NCBI RefSeq assembly: GCF_003970675.1
Contig: NZ_CP034563.1
Coordinates: forward strand, 1,347,356 to 1,411,355
DNA length: 64,000 nucleotides
Direction of reading: 5' to 3'
Source of the DNA: Flammeovirga pectinis
GTDB taxonomy: Bacteria > Bacteroidota > Bacteroidia > Cytophagales > Flammeovirgaceae
Below the pieces are notes generated by a model that did not search any database, was not told the DNA's origin, and saw only the letters and a list, made by a program, of their open reading frames with translations. The first letter of the stretch is position 1. Every line of letters begins with the position of its first letter. The translations under genes and the position numbers were made by a program. Positions 34,533-42,982 of this stretch are shown one piece after another.

Positions 34533-34561
34533 AAAGTCCATTCCCAAGGGAAATGGACTTT
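34533..34561 (-). terminator. Terminator after the FAS1 lipoprotein gene
   Basis: Perfect 10-base arms AAAGTCCATT (34533-34542) and AATGGACTTT (34552-34561), 33 bases past the stop at 34594. It lies in the 191-base gap between the IS and the FAS1 gene, where nothing else is seen. Confidence 0.8.
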
Positions 34562-34593
34562 ATCTATTCATTTGTATAACTAATAATGATTCC

Positions 34594-35934
34594 TTAGTTC
34601 GTAGGTGTAATTACAGTATCGATTACATGTACAACGCCATTACTTGCAGGTACATCTGCAGCAACAACCATAGCACCTGCTACTGTTACACTTCCATCTT
34701 GTGTTTTCACAACATCTACAGTTCCTCCACCTAAAGTTGTGACTGTAGTTGTTCCTACTGGGATATCTTCGTACATGATTACTGAAGGAATTACGTGTAA
34801 GTTTAATACCGCTCCTAAAGTAGCCAAGTCTAATGATGCTAAATCTGTATTTAATGTTGTCAACAATGTTGCAAATGCATCATTTGTTGGTGCAAATACT
34901 GTAAATTTTGTATCACCATCAGTTGCAAATGTAGATGTTAAATCTGCTCTTTCTAATGCTGCTAACAAGCTTGTTAAACCAGTTGTTGTAGCTTGGTCGG
35001 CAATTGTACTTGGTAATAATACTTTATCAATTGCATGGATTACACCGTTTAATGCATCCACATCTGCAATTGCTACAGTTGCTCCACCTATCATTACTAC
35101 ACCATCCGCTATAGATACCTCTAATTTAGTACCCGCTAATGTTTCTATCATTTGGCCATCTGTTAAACCAGATGAAAATGCTTCTGTAGAAACTACATGG
35201 TGTAATAAAACTCTTTGAAGTTGCTCTTGAGTTAAGTTTGCAGCCGCATCTCCTAAAGCTTCAAATGCTGCATCTGTTGGTGCAAAAACTGTATATTCTG
35301 CTGTTGGTAATGTAAAAGGTGTTACTAAATCTGCAGTAGTTAATGCACCTACAAGTGAATTAAAACTTCCGTTACCAATTGCTATTTGTGCAATCGTTAA
35401 TGCTTGAGTTGGTACTATTACACTAGATACTACATGAATAACACCATTACTTGCCATCACATCTGCTGCTGTTACTTCAGCTCCTCCTACGGTTACTACT
35501 CCATTTGAGATTTTAACTTCTAACATTGTTCCTGCCAATGTTTCAACCATTTGACCATCTGATAAATCTGCAGCATAAACTTTACCTGCAACAACATGGT
35601 GCTTTAATAATTTATCTAATCCTTGAGCTGAAAGATCATCAAACGATGAAATACCGTTTTCTGCATCCAACAAACCTTGGAAAGCTGCGTTTGTTGGTGC
35701 AAAAACAGTATACTCTCCTGCTGGATCTTGAAATACACTTACTAAGTTAGCAGCATCTAATGCTGATGTAAGTGTAGAAAAGTCGTCTGTGCTAGATGCA
35801 ATGCCTGCTATTGTTGGGTCTGCTTCTGCTTCTGGTAGTGTCGTTGGATCATCGTCGTTGTCTTCAGTACATGCACTGAAAGTAAACATAAGAGAAATGA
35901 TCATTACTAGTTTAAATAGATTAAGCGTTTTCAT
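34594..35934 (-). CDS. Lipoprotein with three fasciclin (FAS1) domains
   Basis: 446 residues with a lipobox (MFTFSAC, Cys22) and an acidic linker (TEDNDDDPT), then three FAS1 adhesion domains of about 130 residues each. Each shows YTVFAPTNAAF- or FTVFAPTNDAF-type H1 motifs, an LLxHHV or NLHVIP strand, and a final NGVIHxVxxVxxP H2 motif (about residues 70-175, 200-310 and 320-446). FAS1 proteins act in adhesion and surface interaction. It ends right after the third domain with no sorting domain. A candidate -7 box TAAATTTG lies at 36000-36007. It is transcribed alone and is divergent from the regulator at 36281. Confidence 0.93.
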   Translation of the reverse strand: MKTLNLFKLVMIISLMFTFSACTEDNDDDPTTLPEAEADPTIAGIASSTDDFSTLTSALDAANLVSVFQDPAGEYTVFAPTNAAFQGLLDAENGISSFDDLSAQGLDKLLKHHVVAGKVYAADLSDGQMVETLAGTMLEVKISNGVVTVGGAEVTAADVMASNGVIHVVSSVIVPTQALTIAQIAIGNGSFNSLVGALTTADLVTPFTLPTAEYTVFAPTDAAFEALGDAAANLTQEQLQRVLLHHVVSTEAFSSGLTDGQMIETLAGTKLEVSIADGVVMIGGATVAIADVDALNGVIHAIDKVLLPSTIADQATTTGLTSLLAALERADLTSTFATDGDTKFTVFAPTNDAFATLLTTLNTDLASLDLATLGAVLNLHVIPSVIMYEDIPVGTTTVTTLGGGTVDVVKTQDGSVTVAGAMVVAADVPASNGVVHVIDTVITPTN

Positions 35935-36280
35935 AGTTCGATATTTTTACGTTATAAATTTCAACTCTATAAAAGGTCTGTAAACTAATTTTGTTTAAAC
36001 AAATTTAAAAAATGTTCAACAAAATGAACGCTAACTTTAAATAATCATATTAAAACATCAATATTATGCTAATAAAAAGATATAGAACAATAAATATTAC
36101 TAGTGAAAAAAAGTAGGTTTATTTTTCGTTAATAGTTTTAGATTAAACATAAGTTCAACAAACATTCGTTTTTAGGTAATTTGAGAAAAAGAGGTACTCA
36201 AAGATATTGGGAGTTAAATTAAATTTATAGATAGCTAGAAACATATTAACTAAGTAGAATTATGGATTATATTTGTAGGT
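35935..36280. promoter_or_regulatory. Divergent promoter region between FAS1 gene and the propeller regulator
   Basis: 346 bases without a gene. Candidate -7 boxes: TAAATTTG on the minus strand at 36000-36007 (about 65 bases before the FAS1 start) and TATATTTG on the plus strand at 36268-36275, only 5 bases before the regulator's ATG, which would give a leaderless or nearly leaderless message. Confidence 0.5.
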
Positions 36281-38950
36281 ATGAAGAAACTCGTGTTTTT
36301 ATTTCTATATTTTTTTGTAAATGGACTTTTCTCTGTAGCAACGCCTATTGTTCCAATTGTAAAATCTTATAATAGATTTGACTACTTGGGCGACCGTCAG
36401 AATTGGGATATTGATTTTGATAGAAATAATAATGTTTATTTTGCTAATGGCAGTGGTCTTGCTCAATACTCTTATGGAAATTGGGAATTTTACACAACCA
36501 CTTCTAAAGACAAGGTTATATCTATTAAGGTAGATAATGATATTATATGGTCTGGTGGGCATTCTGAATATGGCTACTTCTGGAAAGAAAAAAACAATCA
36601 ATTATCATATACTAAGTGTGGCAATATTACTGACGGACAAGTTTGGGAGCTAGAATACACAAGTAATAAAGTATATATGCGTACAGAGCAGAGTATCACT
36701 ATTTATAATTCTCAAACTAAAAAAGAAGAAAAAATAAAAAGTACTACTGGTTTTACCCGAATGAAAAAATGGAATAAAGTTATTTGGGCAATTAATAGAG
36801 ATAATGCTTTTGGTTACATTAAAAATAATCAGTTTATAATAACAGATACACTTGCAAATCATTCTGAGGTAAAAGAATTAATCATTCATAATAATGAATT
36901 ACTACTAATGCATACCGACGGAAGCATTTATTCTTTTAATGGTGGTATTTTTCAGCAACTTGATGTTCTTCCTCGTGTTATCACTAAAGAGGGTATTTTT
37001 TCTATTAAGAATATTGATAAATCATTAATTGCTGTTGGAACTATATCTGCTGGTTTATTTATTTATGACCTTAATAAACGCACTATAATAGAGCATATTG
37101 ATGCTACAAATGGTTTAAATGATGATACCATTCTTGCTATTAATGTAGATGTAAAAGGTAATATTTGGTTGGGGCTTGATAATGGTATTTCGTACATAGA
37201 AAAACAAGGTGCTCTAAAAACTATTTTTGATAAGGGAGCAACTTATAAGGTAATTACAACTGCTGCTACTACTCTTTTAGCTACAAATAAAGGACTCTAT
37301 ATTTCTGAAGGAAAACAGCCTTTTACTCCTGTTCCTAAAAGCCAAGGGCAAGTTTGGAACATGCAACAAAATAAAAATGGTGTATTTATATGTCATGATA
37401 ATGGTTTGTTCCTTTATAAAAAGAAACAGTTACAACCAATATACACTAAAATTGGTGTCATGAATATCTGTCAATTTGGAAAAACTGACAATTATTTAAT
37501 GTCTACATATATTGGTGTATATCTAATTCAGATAAGAAATAATAAAGTAACCATTATCGACAAGTTGAAGAATACCAATGTAACGAAGATGTTATATGAT
37601 GAAAATTCAAATTCGGTTTGGACTATAGATAACAATAAGAATGTTAGGCAGTATCAATTTACCATAAACAATACTTTTAGCAGTAAGCAGCATAGTAACT
37701 ATAATCAGATTTTCTATACGGATAATCAGATAGTTTTTGTAAATGATAGCAGCCTACTTACGTATAAAGATGATAAATTTAGACTATTAAATACTCCTCC
37801 CTATTCTTTACTACCTGCAGGTAATATATCGGCTTTAGCCATAACAGATAATGGGTCGAAGTATGCCTACATTAAAAATGGACTTTTACATATGGGTATA
37901 AACATTCACAATGGTCATTTCTTTGCCTATGATAATGCTTTTAACTCTTTAAATAATCAGTTTATTAAAGGGTATCAGTTTTTAGAATTTTATAATGGTA
38001 CACTAAGAATAACGACAGAAACAGGTGTGGAGATTTTTGATGCTTACTCTGAATCTAGAACTATAGAGACTCCTGTGCCTGTAATTTCAAAATTATCTGT
38101 AGCCTCAGTAGATAGTACTCGTAATTTCTTTCAACCAGGTGCTATTAAAGATCCATTTCCAGCAGGTAAAACAGATATTAGGTTACTATTTGGAATTGAA
38201 AAGAAAAGTCGAGATTTTAATGAATATAGATATAAATTAAATGGAATTGATACGAACTGGTCGCCTTGGAGTGTAACCAACGAAAAGGAGTACACGCAAC
38301 TTGATGGTGGTGAGTACACTTTTACTTTAGAAAGCCGTATCAATAATGGAGCAATAAAAGCTACTACACTATCTTTTAAGATTCATAAATATTGGTATCA
38401 GACAGCATGGGTTTTGCTTCCTATTTTTATGTTGCTTATTCTACTTTATTTTATTGGAAGAAAGATTTGGTATGATGTAAATCAGAAAGCCGAAAAAAGA
38501 CAACGAAAAGAACAACAGATTGAAATAGAACATCAGACGTTAGCCATAAGAAACGAACAATTGATTAAATACGCAGAAGAAATATCACGTAAAAATGAAT
38601 TTCTGAAACAAGTTAGTGATGGATTATCACTCATAAAAAATAAAACTGCGGGAGCATGGGTTAAGCGGATTGAAAACGAGATGAATAACGAAAAGAAAAA
38701 TTTCATTTTCTATCAATTATTTTCAGAATTACATCAAGATTTTATAAAGAAGTTAAATGAAGATTACCCTCAGTTAACTTCTCATGATCATCGATTGATC
38801 TCACTTATACGCTTTAACTTAACAAATCAAGAGATTGCTAATATCATGAACATTACGAATAGAAGTGTGATAATGAATCGTTACAGGTTGCGTAAAAAAA
38901 TGGAATTAGATGGTGAAATTGACCTTGATAAATTTATTAAAGACTTATAA
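36281..38950 (+). CDS. Membrane-tethered regulator: beta-propeller sensor, Y_Y_Y domain, HTH output
   Basis: 889 residues. Signal peptide (MKKLVFLFLYFFVNGLFS), then a long periplasmic sensor made of propeller repeats (about 30-600; e.g. TNGLNDDTILAINVDVKGNIWLGLDNGISYIE is a classic Reg_prop unit), a Y_Y_Y Ig-like domain (about 615-700: YRYKLNGIDTNWSPWS ... GGEYTFTLESR), one membrane helix (about 707-726), a coiled coil, and a LuxR-like HTH at 825-880 (LTSHDHRLISLIRFNLTNQEIANIMNITNRSVIMNRYRLRKKMEL). It resembles hybrid two-component polysaccharide sensors but the kinase and receiver are missing; the HTH end is the same type as in the 26457 regulator. It may control the second polysaccharide locus 2.3 kb away. 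Its stop overlaps the convergent Vat-like gene by a few bases. Confidence 0.88.
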   Translation: MKKLVFLFLYFFVNGLFSVATPIVPIVKSYNRFDYLGDRQNWDIDFDRNNNVYFANGSGLAQYSYGNWEFYTTTSKDKVISIKVDNDIIWSGGHSEYGYFWKEKNNQLSYTKCGNITDGQVWELEYTSNKVYMRTEQSITIYNSQTKKEEKIKSTTGFTRMKKWNKVIWAINRDNAFGYIKNNQFIITDTLANHSEVKELIIHNNELLLMHTDGSIYSFNGGIFQQLDVLPRVITKEGIFSIKNIDKSLIAVGTISAGLFIYDLNKRTIIEHIDATNGLNDDTILAINVDVKGNIWLGLDNGISYIEKQGALKTIFDKGATYKVITTAATTLLATNKGLYISEGKQPFTPVPKSQGQVWNMQQNKNGVFICHDNGLFLYKKKQLQPIYTKIGVMNICQFGKTDNYLMSTYIGVYLIQIRNNKVTIIDKLKNTNVTKMLYDENSNSVWTIDNNKNVRQYQFTINNTFSSKQHSNYNQIFYTDNQIVFVNDSSLLTYKDDKFRLLNTPPYSLLPAGNISALAITDNGSKYAYIKNGLLHMGINIHNGHFFAYDNAFNSLNNQFIKGYQFLEFYNGTLRITTETGVEIFDAYSESRTIETPVPVISKLSVASVDSTRNFFQPGAIKDPFPAGKTDIRLLFGIEKKSRDFNEYRYKLNGIDTNWSPWSVTNEKEYTQLDGGEYTFTLESRINNGAIKATTLSFKIHKYWYQTAWVLLPIFMLLILLYFIGRKIWYDVNQKAEKRQRKEQQIEIEHQTLAIRNEQLIKYAEEISRKNEFLKQVSDGLSLIKNKTAGAWVKRIENEMNNEKKNFIFYQLFSELHQDFIKKLNEDYPQLTSHDHRLISLIRFNLTNQEIANIMNITNRSVIMNRYRLRKKMELDGEIDLDKFIKDL

Positions 38951-39565
38951 TAATTCATCTATTTTCTGTGATGTTAAAAGGTCAAGGTTTTCTGTAATTT
39001 TATCAATGTCCCAGTTCCACCATTTTAGATGTAATAATTTTAAAATATGGTTATCTGGAAAACGCATTTTAATAATCTTGGCCGGGTTACCTCCCACCAC
39101 AGCATAAGGTGGTACATTTTTTACTACTGTTGAATTAGTAGCTATTATTGCACCATCGCCTACTTTTACACCAGCCATTATGGTGGCATTATAACCTATC
39201 CAAACATCGTTACCTACTTCTATATTACCTTTTGATGGGTATTTTTTTCCTTCCATAGCCTTCTCCCATCCGTTACCAAAAATCCCAAAAGGATAGGTAG
39301 ATACCGCATCTGTTAAATGATTTGCTCCGTTCATTATAAACTTAACATCTGAAGCTATCATACAGAATTTGCCAATAATTAATTTGTCGTCTATGAAATC
39401 GAAGTGGTACTTTACGTTCTTCTCGAAGTTTTCTACTGTTTCAAAATCGTCATAATAGGTATAATCACCAACTATAATATTTGGGTTTTTAATGATGTTT
39501 TTTAAAAAGCACAAACGGTCATATTGTGCTAAGGGGAATTTAGTTAATGGGTTAGGTCCATTCAT
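38945..39565 (-). CDS. Vat-like xenobiotic acyltransferase (left-handed beta-helix)
   Basis: 206 residues, cytoplasmic. Acetyl-CoA-dependent O-acetyltransferase of the CatB/Vat group. The left-handed beta-helix hexapeptide pattern runs through IIGKFCMIASDVKF and IEVGNDVWIGYNATIMAGVKVGDGAIIATNSTVVKNV. Strong Vat-type markers: the catalytic His83 in NGANH, YPFGIFGNGWEK, YAVVGGNPAKIIKMRF and KWWNWDIDKI. Vat enzymes inactivate streptogramin A; other members act on other hydroxyls, so resistance is plausible but untested. Its start overlaps the GNAT stop by 4 bases, so the two are co-translated. It converges with the regulator. Confidence 0.88.
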   Translation of the reverse strand: MNGPNPLTKFPLAQYDRLCFLKNIIKNPNIIVGDYTYYDDFETVENFEKNVKYHFDFIDDKLIIGKFCMIASDVKFIMNGANHLTDAVSTYPFGIFGNGWEKAMEGKKYPSKGNIEVGNDVWIGYNATIMAGVKVGDGAIIATNSTVVKNVPPYAVVGGNPAKIIKMRFPDNHILKLLHLKWWNWDIDKITENLDLLTSQKIDELL

Positions 39566-40092
39566 AAAGAAATTGATTTAGATTTAAATTCGTCCACTAA
39601 AATAGACATAATTATTTTATCGTGATAAGAACCTTGTCTTAAACATGATTTCCTTAAGCGTCCTTCCTTTACAAAACCCGCTTTTGAATAGGCTTTTAGA
39701 GCCCCAATATTAGGCTCTGAAACTGTTAGCATAATGCGATGAAAATTATGTCCATAGAAACCAATTTCTAAAATTTCTTCAGTAACTCTAGTACCAATTC
39801 CTTGTCCCCAATACTTCTTATTACCTATAAAAAGGAAATATTCTGCTGAGTTATTTTGTCTAGAAATATTACAAAAACCTGTATAACCTATTAATTCGGA
39901 TGTATTTTCTAAGAATATTCCATAGACAATTTCAAACGAACTGTTTAAAACAGAAGTAAACCACCTATTGATTTCATCTTTTGAGCTTATTTTAGAAAAA
40001 ATAGACAAAGAATACTTAATTACATCATCATCATTTAACCATTTATAAAAATAATCGACGTCAGTTTTTTGTAAGGGTTTTAGTTGTATCAT
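39562..40092 (-). CDS. GNAT acetyltransferase, RimJ/RimL type
   Basis: 176 residues from the ATG at 40092 (MIQLKPLQKTDVDYFYKWLND); the longer frame from 40119 uses TTG and would overlap the promoter. GNAT fold with IGYTGFCNI, the acetyl-CoA pyrophosphate loop KKYWGQGIGTRVTEEIL, FHRIMLTVSEPNIGALKAYSKAGFVKEGRLR and a C-terminal YHDKIIMSILV. This group acetylates N-termini, amines or antibiotics. A good -7 box TATATTTG lies at 40117-40124 on the minus strand, about 25 bases before the ATG. It shares an ATGA overlap with the Vat-like gene. Confidence 0.87.
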   Translation of the reverse strand: MIQLKPLQKTDVDYFYKWLNDDDVIKYSLSIFSKISSKDEINRWFTSVLNSSFEIVYGIFLENTSELIGYTGFCNISRQNNSAEYFLFIGNKKYWGQGIGTRVTEEILEIGFYGHNFHRIMLTVSEPNIGALKAYSKAGFVKEGRLRKSCLRQGSYHDKIIMSILVDEFKSKSISL

Positions 40093-40116
40093 AGTTTTAG
40101 TTTTGTAGGTGCATAT

Positions 40117-40124
40117 CAAATATA
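40117..40124 (-). promoter_or_regulatory. Bacteroidota -7 promoter box for the GNAT-Vat pair
   Basis: TATATTTG on the minus strand (consensus TAnnTTTG), 25 bases before the ATG at 40092, inside the 104-base gap to nudC. Its position decides against the upstream TTG start at 40119. Confidence 0.55.
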
Positions 40125-40196
40125 CCTCTAAAAATATGATTTCATAGTTTATCCTTTTAAAATCTAGATCATACTTTGTTAAATTATAATGTTAAT

Positions 40197-41114
40197 TTAT
40201 ATGTTATAATCAGAATCAAACCCCTCTTTACTTAACCAAGTATTAATTAACTGATACGCAATAGATGCCTTACCCGGAATTATAATAGTACCTTCTTTTA
40301 TACCTTTAGAAAGTTTTTGTGCTGAAAACCAATCTGCTTCTATTAACTCTAACGGATCTACTTTTATTTTACTTGTTGTGGCATTTGCAGTAAACCCTAA
40401 CATTAATGATGAAGGAAATGGCCAAGGTTGAGATTTTATATATTGTATACTATCTACTTCTATACCTACTTCTTCAGATATCTCTCTTGATACAGCTTCT
40501 TCTATCTGTTCTCCAAAATCCACAAAACCAGCAAGAGTAGTCCAAAAATCAGGAATTCTAACATGTCTACCTAAAAGACATTCTTTTACTCCATCTTTAT
40601 TTATTCTTTCTACTAAAACTATTATTGCAGGTTCAAGTCTTGGGTAATGAATTTTATTACATGCATTGTTATTACATCTTCTTGTATGTCCAAAATCTTC
40701 TGAATTAGTAAAAGAGCCACATTTTCCACAAAATTTAGAATTTTTATTCCAATGCATTAAGCCTCTTGTATAAGCCATTAATGGTGCTTCTGTAATTGTT
40801 AGGAGACTTCTTTCTTCTAACATATTCAAAAATTCACCTTCTAGGAGAATTTTTTTAAGGTTCTCTTTTTCTAAAGATGAAAAATCAACTCCTATTAGAT
40901 CAACCTCATCTCTTCGTCCTAAAAATATTATTTGATCAGCATTGTCAACCAATTTATCATTTAGTGTAACTTCTAGGGGTTTATATAATCCATTCACCTC
41001 AGTAATTAAATTACAATTTCTCCAAACAGCGTACACTTTTGTTTGTTTACTTTCTAGTACCTTATTTCTAAAATCAAGATCTTGACGTAAATCTACTCGT
41101 TTCTCAAAAGACAT
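40197..41114 (-). CDS. nudC: NAD(+)/NADH pyrophosphatase (Nudix), RNA deNADding-type
   Basis: 305 residues, cytoplasmic. Hydrolyses NADH to NMNH and AMP; family members also remove NAD caps from RNA. Zinc ribbon with Cys129, Cys132, Cys147 and Cys152 (KFCGKCGSF ... RRCNNNACNKIHYPR), the Nudix box GFVDFGEQIEEAVSREISEE at about 196-215, and the NADH-pyrophosphatase signature SQPWPFPSSLM (228-238). The N-terminal domain is less conserved, as usual. Monocistronic; the next gene upstream ends with a strong terminator. Confidence 0.94.
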   Translation of the reverse strand: MSFEKRVDLRQDLDFRNKVLESKQTKVYAVWRNCNLITEVNGLYKPLEVTLNDKLVDNADQIIFLGRRDEVDLIGVDFSSLEKENLKKILLEGEFLNMLEERSLLTITEAPLMAYTRGLMHWNKNSKFCGKCGSFTNSEDFGHTRRCNNNACNKIHYPRLEPAIIVLVERINKDGVKECLLGRHVRIPDFWTTLAGFVDFGEQIEEAVSREISEEVGIEVDSIQYIKSQPWPFPSSLMLGFTANATTSKIKVDPLELIEADWFSAQKLSKGIKEGTIIIPGKASIAYQLINTWLSKEGFDSDYNI

Positions 41115-41226
41115 TTATTCTATTATTATGTTTTAAATACTTTATCGAAAGTAACTAAAACATCTGATTTTTGATTAATTATTTCGATGTATGGAGAAAG
41201 TTGATGTAGAAGAATTAAACAAAAAA

Positions 41227-41252
41227 AGGCTACCCTAATTAAAGGGTAGCCT
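41227..41252 (-). terminator. Terminator at the end of the second polysaccharide locus
   Basis: Perfect arms AGGCTACCCT (41227-41236) and AGGGTAGCCT (41243-41252), followed on the minus strand by seven U's. 33 bases past the stop of the PKD lipoprotein gene. Confidence 0.9.
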
Positions 41253-41284
41253 CAGACTATATATATTTATTAGAAAACAAATTC

Positions 41285-42862
41285 TTACTCAAACATAAAG
41301 TTTCTGATGTAGAAAGTACCTGTTTCAAGGTGACCACCACCACCAATTACTAGACCTACTAAGTCTAAATCATTTCGAGATTTATTACAATCAGTCAAAT
41401 CAAATTTCACAGTAACCCACTCTCCTTCAGCAATATCTTCCATAGCATATGTTTCACCATATTTCCAAGAATTTCCTCCATCTTCACTTGAATCTCTGAT
41501 AAATATTTCTACTTTTTTCGCAAGAGCTCCTGAATAATCATTAGTTGAAGGGAAATATACTTCTACTGAAACTGTAGTAAAGTTTTCGAAACTAGCATCC
41601 TTTTCGTCAAAATAGAATTGTGCATCTGCCCATTCAGACTCTGTACGCTCGTACATACCCACTAATTCATCATTAGGTCCTACTGAGGCAGGAGTAATTA
41701 TAACACCCGATGAATTAGCAGTGGTTAAACCTTTAACATTATCATCATCTTCTGCTATGAATGTGTTTGAAAGCTCTGTTAATACAATATCTTCCCAATC
41801 AATAGCATCTACATTTACATCTTTATCTCCAACTTCATTACAAGGATCACTGTTAACAACATTATCAATCATACATTCTGAAGTACTTTCTTCAGTTGCA
41901 ATATTGATTTCTGGTTCATCATCCCAATTATCATAACTTACGTATACCGCTTCATTATAAGTTGGTCCATTAAATACTACTCTCATAAGATCATATCCTT
42001 CATGTTCTTCAATAATAGTAGATGTAGGAGTGATTTGTGCTCCATCAAAAGGAGCCATAGTTTCCCATTCTTCACCTTCACCACCTAACAACTTAGGAAC
42101 AACCATCCATGCTCCATTACCTTCTAATACCAATTTACCTTCAACTGCATCATATGTATACTTATGACTTCCCGAGCCCCAAGCACTAACATCTTCATTA
42201 TCAACATTTTTCATTGTTGATGGGCTAGGTGTAAAGCATTGATCTAAAAGGTTGTCTCCTGCAGATGTTCCAAATGGGCCATGTTCTCCCCAAAAATATC
42301 CATTATCTTTAAATTCAACTGTTCCATTTGATTTGAATATCCATTCTTGTTGATATAAACAATCTCTAGCTCCATCATTAATTAAGGCAACCCATTCTCC
42401 TTTATTTTTATCACTACTACCAATTAACATTGAGTAGCATTCTCTATACAACTTCCATGTTTTAGACCCTTTTCCTGCAATTAAAGTTTCAGTACCAGGA
42501 GCAACAACTGAAATAGATTTAGTTACTTCATTAGTAACACCAGCTGCATTTGTTGCAATTAATTTCACTGAATAATCGCCAGCTTCTTCATAAGTATAAG
42601 AAGCATTTTCTTCTACACTAGTTCCTAGATTATCACCAAAGTCCCATGCATAACCTACTGCACCTGTAGATGAATTTGTGAAATTCACTAACAATGTATT
42701 TTCTCCATCTACTGCAGATTCAAAGTTAGCTTGTGGTGGTAAAGAGATTATACTTTCTACTTCTTCTGTACTACAAGACCAAAGTGTTGCAATAGATAAA
42801 GACATAAGAGTTCCGATAAGTTTTGTGAATAACCAAAACTTGTTTTCAATTTGCTGTTTCAT
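41285..42862 (-). CDS. Surface glycan-binding lipoprotein with PKD domain (second locus)
   Basis: 525 residues, signal peptide with lipobox TLWSC (Cys30). A PKD domain follows (about 43-120: PPQANFESAVDG ... VGYAWDFGDNLGTSVEENASYTYEEAGDYSVKLIATNAAG). The middle part (about 125-310) begins GKGSKTWKLYRE, a stretch common in SusE-position proteins of Bacteroidota, and the C-terminal 160 residues form a jelly-roll-like domain ending TFYIRNFMFE. Directly after susD, it is the third outer-membrane component of this locus and should bind the polysaccharide. It ends at a strong terminator. Confidence 0.85.
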   Translation of the reverse strand: MKQQIENKFWLFTKLIGTLMSLSIATLWSCSTEEVESIISLPPQANFESAVDGENTLLVNFTNSSTGAVGYAWDFGDNLGTSVEENASYTYEEAGDYSVKLIATNAAGVTNEVTKSISVVAPGTETLIAGKGSKTWKLYRECYSMLIGSSDKNKGEWVALINDGARDCLYQQEWIFKSNGTVEFKDNGYFWGEHGPFGTSAGDNLLDQCFTPSPSTMKNVDNEDVSAWGSGSHKYTYDAVEGKLVLEGNGAWMVVPKLLGGEGEEWETMAPFDGAQITPTSTIIEEHEGYDLMRVVFNGPTYNEAVYVSYDNWDDEPEINIATEESTSECMIDNVVNSDPCNEVGDKDVNVDAIDWEDIVLTELSNTFIAEDDDNVKGLTTANSSGVIITPASVGPNDELVGMYERTESEWADAQFYFDEKDASFENFTTVSVEVYFPSTNDYSGALAKKVEIFIRDSSEDGGNSWKYGETYAMEDIAEGEWVTVKFDLTDCNKSRNDLDLVGLVIGGGGHLETGTFYIRNFMFE

Positions 42863-42982
42863 AATTTTTATATAGTTGAAAAATTCATTTCATCTCTTAA
42901 AAAAATGTGAGATGAATTATAAATAGTTAGAAAGGTGAAGTTGATATTGAATGATATATAAAATATCAACTTCACTATTAAT

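Noticed and set aside
34739..35218. 159-residue plus-strand frame opposite the FAS1 gene
   Set aside because: Antisense shadow of the repeated Ala/Val/Thr-rich FAS1 domains; no motif or start signal, and the FAS1 frame is unmistakable.
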